A stretch of 64,000 nt of DNA, from positions 8,609,504-8,673,503 of the forward strand of contig NC_136005.1 of assembly GCF_048128805.1 (NCBI RefSeq). Reading direction: 5' to 3'. The position numbers were made by a program, and so were the translations under genes. How positions within the stretch are numbered: position 1 is the first letter of the stretch; the number at the start of each line of letters is the position of its first letter. Shown here one piece after another: positions 61,001 through 64,000 of the stretch. The stretch comes from Centroberyx gerrardi (Eukaryota; Chordata; Actinopteri; Beryciformes; Berycidae). Under the pieces are notes generated by a model that was given only the letters and a program-made list of their open reading frames with translations, ran no database searches and was not told the DNA's origin.

Positions 61001-63979
61001 GTCTCAAATGTTGTTCAGTTACACTAAAGAAATCCTACTCCGTCCCTCCTTGCCCATTATCCAATTCTGTCCTTCCCCTCCCATCTTTCTCAGAGCTCCC
61101 CCCATTCTTCAAGGAAGACTTGCAGAGTGTGGAGGCTGAGGAGGGAGACACAGCCTCTCTGTACTGTGAGCTGTCTAAGTCTGGGGTGCCGGTGCAATGG
61201 AAGAAGAACAGGCTGCCACTGAGAGCCAGCAGGAAGTATGAGATGAAGCAAGATGGCTGCCTGCTGCAGCTCCTCATCAAGGAGCTCAAACCTGAGGACA
61301 GTGGCAGCTACTCATGTCAAGCAGGAAATGCAACCACCTCTGCAACTGTGTCAGTGAAAGGTGTGTGTATTTGGTACATGCATGGCAAATTTGACTGGAT
61401 CAGGACATTTCTGAGCGTTAGTATTGTCCGATGTCAATCACACAAAGTATCATCAATTAACTTTCACATACTTTCCTGTGATTGACTGAACTTTCTGGTA
61501 CTCAATGTATTATCCTATATGGCAACCTAAAAAAACATGATATGTAGTTACAAAAAGTATTTTGTCCTCTTGTGGTGAGGTCTCAAACACTGTTCATGTT
61601 ACACTAAAAGTGTATAATTCTGTCCCTCCCTTCCCATTTCCCCAGAACCCCCTCCATTCTTCAAGGAAGACTTGCAGAGTGTGGAGGCTGAGGAGGGTGG
61701 TACAGCCTCCCTGTACTGTGAGCTGTCTAAGTCTGGATTACCGGTGCAATGGAAGAAGAACAGGCTGCCACTGACAGCCAGCAGGAAGTATGAGATGAAG
61801 CAGGATGGCTGCCTGCTGCAGCTCCACATCAAGGAGCTCAAACCTGAAGACAGTGGCAGCTACTCATGTCAATCAGGAGATGCAGAGTCTACTGCAACTG
61901 TGTCAGTGAAAGGTGTGTGCATTTGGATGCATGCATGGCAAGTTTTATTGTATCAGACACTTCAGATATTGTTAGCAAGCTCTCGTTCATATGATTGTCT
62001 GAACTTTCTGGAACTCCTTGCATTGCCCAATGTAGGAAATTCCAACCACCCAGTGCATAAGTAGGCTAAAACAAACTATAATTTTCATGTTGAATTGTTC
62101 GGATATATAAAACTCTACAAAAATTGTAACCCCTTGTAAAGGAAACTGTCAACCTATGTTGAAATATTTTTGATGTAAAAGGGGATGTGAGAAATAACCA
62201 AATAAAAAATAATTTAAAAAAAACAAAAAAACTATAATAGTTATTTCCAAGTCTTATTTGGTCCACGTCAGGTAATGTCTCAAACACTGTTTCAATTACA
62301 CTAAAGAAATCCTACTCTGTCCCTCCCTGCCCATTATCCAATTCTGTCCTTTCACTCCCATCTGTCCCAGAGCTGCCCCCATTCTTCAAGGAAGACTTGC
62401 AGAGTGTGGAGGCTGAGGAGGGAGGCACAGCCTCTCTGTACTGTGAGCTGTCTAAGTCTGGATTGCCAGTGCAATGGAAGAAGAACAGGCTGCCACTGAG
62501 AGCCAGCAGGAAGTATGAGATGAAGCAAGATGGCTGCCTGCTGCAGCTCCTCATCAAGGAGCTCAAACCAGAGGACAGTGGCAGCTACTCATGTCAAGCA
62601 GGAAGTGCAGCGACCTCTGCAACTGTGTCAGTGAAAGGTGTGTGTATTTGGTACATGCATGGCAAATTTGACTGGATCAGGACAATTCAGAATGTTAGTA
62701 CTGTACATGGTCAATCATCGGCATACTGGTGCCTCAGTGGGCTAAGACGCATACCAGATGAACGCAACATCCTGGGTTTGAATCCGGCCCAGGACCTTTG
62801 TCGCATGTCATCCCCCCTCTCTCTCCTAATCTTCCCTGTCTATCTCTACTGTAAAAACTATCAAAATTAAGGCAAAAAGCCCCAAAAATAATCTTCAAAA
62901 AAATCACACATATCATCAATTAACTTTCACATATTTTCCTGTGATTGTCTGAACTTTCTGGTACTCATTGCATTGCCCAATGTAGGAAATCCCCCCACCC
63001 AGCACATAACTAGGTTAAAACAAACTCCAATAGTTATTTCCAAGTCTTATTTTGTCCACATCAGGTAATGTCTCAAACACGGTTTCTGTTACACTAAAGA
63101 AATCCTACTTTGTCCCTCCCTACCCATCTTTCTCAGAGCTCCCTCCATTCTTCAAGGAAGACTTGCAGAGTGTGGAGGCTGAGGAGGGAGGTACAGCCTC
63201 TCTGTACTGTGAGTTGTCTAAGTCTGGGGTGCCGGTGCAATGGAAGAAGAACAGGCTGCCGCTGAGAGCCAGCGGGAAGTATGAGATGAAGCAAGATGGC
63301 TGCCTGCTGCAGCTCCTCATCAAGGAGCTCAAACCAGAGGACAGAGGCAGCTACACATGTCAAGCAGGAAGTGCAGCGACCTCTGCAACTGTGTCAGTGA
63401 AAGGTGTGTGCATGTGGATGTTTGCATGGCAAATGTGACTATCAGGACAATTAAGATAGTTAGCAAGCTTTCAATCACAGAAAGGTATACTAAAGTAATT
63501 TTCAAATATTTTCCTGTGATTGTCTGAACTTTCTGGAACTCATTGTATTGTCGAATATAGCAAACCCCACCCACCCAGTACGTAAGTAGGCTAAAACAAA
63601 CCATAAAAATTATTTCCAAATCCTATTTGGCCAACATCTGGTAATGTCTTGAACACTGTTTCTGTTGCACTAAAGAAATCCTACTTTGTCCCTCCCTCCC
63701 CATCTTTCTCAGAGCTCCCCCCATTCTTCAAGGAAGACTTGCAGAGTGTGGAGGCTGAGGAGGGAGGCACAGCCTCTCTGTACTGTGAGCTGTCTAAGTC
63801 TGGATTGCCGGTGCAATGGAAGAAGAACAGGCTGCCGCTGAGAACCAGCAGGAAGTATGAGATGAAGCAAGATGGCTGCCTGCTGCAGCTCCTCATCAAG
63901 GAGCTCAAACCTGAGGACAGTGGCAGCTACTCATGTCAGGCTGGAGGTGCAGAGTCCACTGCAACTGTGTCAGTGAAAG
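40100..63979 (+). CDS. obscn: Obscurin-type giant Ig protein, 36 exons seen, open at right edge
   Basis: Obscurin is a giant muscle protein that ties the sarcomere to the sarcoplasmic reticulum. A start exon (40100-40139, ATG in a good CAGCCATGG context, encoding [12 protein letters not shown]) is followed by 35 exons encoding 34 Ig domains. Every junction is phase 1. The total in the window is 9142 coding bases, at least 3047 residues. Most exons are 267 bases and encode one Ig domain of about 89 residues. Domains carry the obscurin-type core CELSKPGxPVEWRKG, YQMKQ and EDSGxYxC. The long run of near-identical Ig exons favours obscurin over OBSL1, which is shorter. No Fn3, IQ, SH3, RhoGEF or kinase exon is in the window, so the 3' part must lie beyond 64000. 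The canonical obscurin N-terminal Ig domains are absent upstream; this start may be an alternative promoter or a lineage-specific 5' end. Confidence 0.8.
40248..47509 (+). CDS. obscn: obscn Ig1-Ig12: older block alternating cysteine-poor and canonical domains
   Basis: Exons: Ig1 40248-40514; Ig2 split 41119-41280 plus 41580-41684; Ig3 42102-42368; Ig4 42651-42920; Ig5 43367-43633; Ig6 43783-44046; Ig7 44225-44491; Ig8 44664-44933; Ig9 45186-45452; Ig10 45763-46029; Ig11 46865-47137; Ig12 47246-47509. Ig1, 2, 4, 6, 8 and 11 have Phe in place of the strand F cysteine (for example [21 protein letters not shown]); Ig1 and Ig4 also seem to lack the strand B cysteine. Ig3, 5, 7, 9, 10 and 12 keep both (for example [14 protein letters not shown]). 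The domains are well diverged from each other, so this block is older than the later arrays. Introns are short, 80-850 bases. Confidence 0.85.
40748..40958 (+). repeat. Dispersed repeat, copy 2 (obscn intron)
   Basis: Same family and orientation as 8877-9041 (shared words are listed there). This copy is longer because it has extra AACA-rich segments. It lies between the Ig1 and Ig2 exons. Confidence 0.6.
43090..43305 (+). mobile_element. tRNA-like interspersed repeat in obscn intron
   Basis: CACTGTCACCTCACAGCAAGAA, then a box B-like GGTTCGATTCC, GTGTGGAGTTTGCATGTTCTCC and AAAGACATGCAATTTAGG form a repeat I recognise as very common in teleost genomes. The internal part is shortened. It ends near GTGAATGAATG. 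Confidence 0.65.
46071..46580. repeat. Decayed repeat between obscn Ig10 and Ig11
   Basis: Ends rich in GACCAATAT, CCAATATCGGC and GCCGATATT words bracket AT-rich sequence without coding potential. Such words occur in a common fish repeat. Boundaries are approximate and the class is unknown. Confidence 0.35.
47988..57653 (+). CDS. obscn: obscn Ig13-Ig24: canonical tandem Ig block
   Basis: Exons: 47988-48254, 48653-48919, 49160-49429, 49673-49939, 50534-50809, 51981-52247, 53301-53567, 53850-54116, 54931-55197, 55801-56067, 56622-56888 and 57387-57653. All 12 domains are canonical, with two cysteines and the core Trp (for example GVPVEWRKG and EDSGVYSC). Most begin A(L/I)P(I/V)TFK. Ig17 is longer (276 bases) because of an EEVSRG insertion. 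Ig18 and Ig22 are nearly identical over most of their length but not at their 5' ends or in the introns. Ig17 and Ig23 end in C rather than G at the phase 1 junction, so the next domain starts with Pro instead of Ala. Introns are longer and repeat-rich. Confidence 0.88.
48323..48589. mobile_element. hAT-type MITE with 8-bp target duplication
   Basis: Inverted ends AGACCTGGGTCAAATAGTATT and AAATACTGTACGACCCAGGTCT are near reverse complements. An inner pair CTGGAGTACCAAATGG / CCATTTGGTACTCCAAG extends the symmetry. The element is flanked on both sides by the identical octamer TTTACCAT (48315-48322 and 48590-48597). The 8-bp duplication is the hAT hallmark. It has no transposase. It lies between obscn Ig13 and Ig14. 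Confidence 0.82.
50036..50392. mobile_element. Teleost MITE-like repeat in obscn intron
   Basis: It opens with ATCGATTATTTTTTCAATTAA, contains TCTATAAAATGTCAAAAATAA and GAAGCTGTAACCAGCAATT, and closes with AATCGATTGACTAATTG. This is a repeat I know as very abundant in percomorph genomes. The ends are roughly inverted (ATCGATTA / TAATCGAT). Confidence 0.7.
50991..51346. repeat. Possible DNA-transposon remnant in obscn intron
   Basis: CTGAGAGTGCAGAATATTAGGAACACC at the left and TGTACACTCAGT at the right resemble the ends of a fish repeat whose consensus starts ACTGAGTGTACAAAACATTAGG. The interior is non-coding. Confidence 0.4.
51520..51690. repeat. Repeat rich in TGCTGGT / ACCAGCA words
   Basis: Repeated TATGCTGGT, GTCTTAGCTGGT and CACCAGCATCA words give imperfect palindromes. 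Similar CTGGTCTTAGCTGG repeats are common in fish genomes. It lies in the intron before obscn Ig18. Confidence 0.4.
52248..53300. other. obscn: obscn intron before Ig19, nothing identified
   Basis: About 1 kb of AT-rich intron. No exon or recognisable element was seen. Confidence 0.5.
54308..54610. repeat. Probable interspersed repeat in obscn intron
   Basis: AAAGGGGCAATAAGTAAG, CCATAGCACAAAGTGACTATAA, GGGGAGGTTGACAGGGTTGTTG and AAACATGGACATCC are words I associate with a widespread fish repeat. It lies between Ig20 and Ig21. Boundaries are approximate. Confidence 0.45.
56230..56259 (+). repeat. Interstitial telomere-type repeat (TTAGGG)5
   Basis: Five perfect TTAGGG hexamers lie in the obscn intron between Ig22 and Ig23. 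This is seen directly. Confidence 0.95.
57835..58152 (+). mobile_element. Non-LTR retrotransposon 3' tail, copy 3
   Basis: T- and C-rich sequence ends in CTTGCCAAGCTGTCATTG, TAACCTGTTTAAATAAAGGT and a poly(A) run of 12. The end parallels the copies at 18394-18470 and 38053-38138. It lies between obscn Ig24 and Ig25. The 5' limit is uncertain. Confidence 0.5.
58378..59626 (+). CDS. obscn: obscn Ig25-Ig27: divergent domains before the young array
   Basis: Exons 58378-58647, 58834-59112 and 59369-59626. Ig25 and Ig27 are canonical. Ig26 ([14 protein letters not shown] ... GTVAFVVG) is of the cysteine-poor type seen in the N-terminal block, with Phe at the strand F cysteine site, and is the longest (93 codons). 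Ig27 is the shortest (86 codons). The Ig26-Ig27 pair resembles the alternating pairs further upstream rather than its immediate neighbours. Confidence 0.85.
59920..63979 (+). CDS. obscn: obscn Ig28-Ig34: seven nearly identical tandem Ig exons
   Basis: Seven exons of exactly 267 bases: 59920-60186, 60485-60751, 61094-61360, 61646-61912, 62371-62637, 63137-63403 and 63713-63979. All encode the same domain ([54 protein letters not shown], then GSYSC) with only a few substitutions each. The introns are also copies: each starts GTGTGTG or GTGTGTAT and shares CTGTGATTG and CACTAAAG words. Unit spacings are 565, 609, 552, 725, 766 and 576 bases; the two long ones contain retroposon insertions. Both Ig cysteines and the Trp are kept in all seven, so none looks decayed. 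The array may continue past the window. Confidence 0.93.
62083..62228 (+). mobile_element. Retroposon insertion with 10-bp target duplication
   Basis: The decamer AAACTATAAT occurs at 62073-62082 and again at 62229-62238, flanking about 146 bases with an A-rich right end. The same place in the other copies of this intron lacks the insert. It has no coding content. It is probably a 5'-truncated LINE or a SINE of unknown family. Confidence 0.75.
62722..62895 (+). mobile_element. tRNA-derived SINE in obscn array intron
   Basis: A tRNA-like head (GCCTCAGTGGGCTAAGACGC) carries box A. GGTTTGAATCC at 62775-62785 is box B. GACCTTTGTCGCATGTCATCC and a tail ending AAGGCAAAAAGCCCCAAAAA follow. This is a SINE type I recognise from many spiny-rayed fishes. 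The homologous intron after 61360 lacks it. Confidence 0.8.
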
Positions 63980-64000
63980 GTGTGTGCTACATATGTGTGT

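Noticed and set aside
62722-62800. A functional tRNA gene at the box A/box B sequence
   Set aside because: The sequence does not fold as a full tRNA and continues into a known SINE-type body and tail.
59852-63908. Repeated minus-strand open frames ([15 protein letters not shown]...) as an antisense gene family
   Set aside because: They are exact antisense shadows of the repeated obscurin Ig exons and copy with them; no independent start or splice signals.
59920-63979. CRISPR-like regular repeat array
   Set aside because: The regular spacing is of 267-base coding exons with splice sites in an animal gene, not short repeats with unique spacers.

Overview
The window is a stretch of teleost (most likely percomorph) nuclear genome. 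It shows vertebrate split genes with GT-AG introns. The gene families are read best as fish orthologues of NEXN, MINDY4, ALKAL2, IQCA1 and OBSCN. The introns carry interspersed repeats of types common in spiny-rayed fishes. No bacterial, viral or organellar genes were seen. All exon models were built by hand from splice sites, codon phase and remembered family sequences; no search was run.

Layout. 840-2938 (+): the last five coding exons of nexilin (nexn), a Z-disc F-actin binder, ending in its C-terminal Ig domain. 4881-11455 (+): a complete 18-exon mindy4 (FAM188B), a K48-linkage-type deubiquitinase with its Gln/Cys/His centre intact, preceded by a perfect RFX X-box. 11456-19313: mindy4 3'UTR and a gene-poor stretch with a solo LTR, microsatellites and a possible conserved non-coding block. 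19314-25023 (-): a complete four-coding-exon alkal2-like gene encoding a secreted ALK/LTK ligand, with a 5'UTR exon and a TATA box near 25.6 kb. 27296-35517 (+): a complete 19-exon iqca1 (DRC11), a nexin-dynein regulatory complex subunit of motile cilia, with two X-box-like sites at its 5' end. 35518-40099: non-coding. 40100-63979 and beyond (+): the first 36 exons seen of an obscurin-type gene, encoding 34 tandem Ig domains, open at the right edge.

Two sarcomere genes (nexn, obscn) therefore bracket two genes with cilium-type promoters (mindy4, iqca1) and a receptor tyrosine kinase ligand gene (alkal2). The obscurin region is the most dynamic. It has an older N-terminal block in which Ig domains lacking the second cysteine alternate with canonical ones, a middle block of 12 canonical domains with one likely gene-conversion pair, and a young array of seven nearly identical exons with copied introns. 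Retroposon insertions into that array can be read against empty paralogous introns.

I found no evidence for a wholly new system. The strongest leads are the perfect X-box and LisH-like N terminus of mindy4, the repeat history of obscn, the obscurin start that lacks the usual N terminus, and several well-bounded mobile-element insertions.
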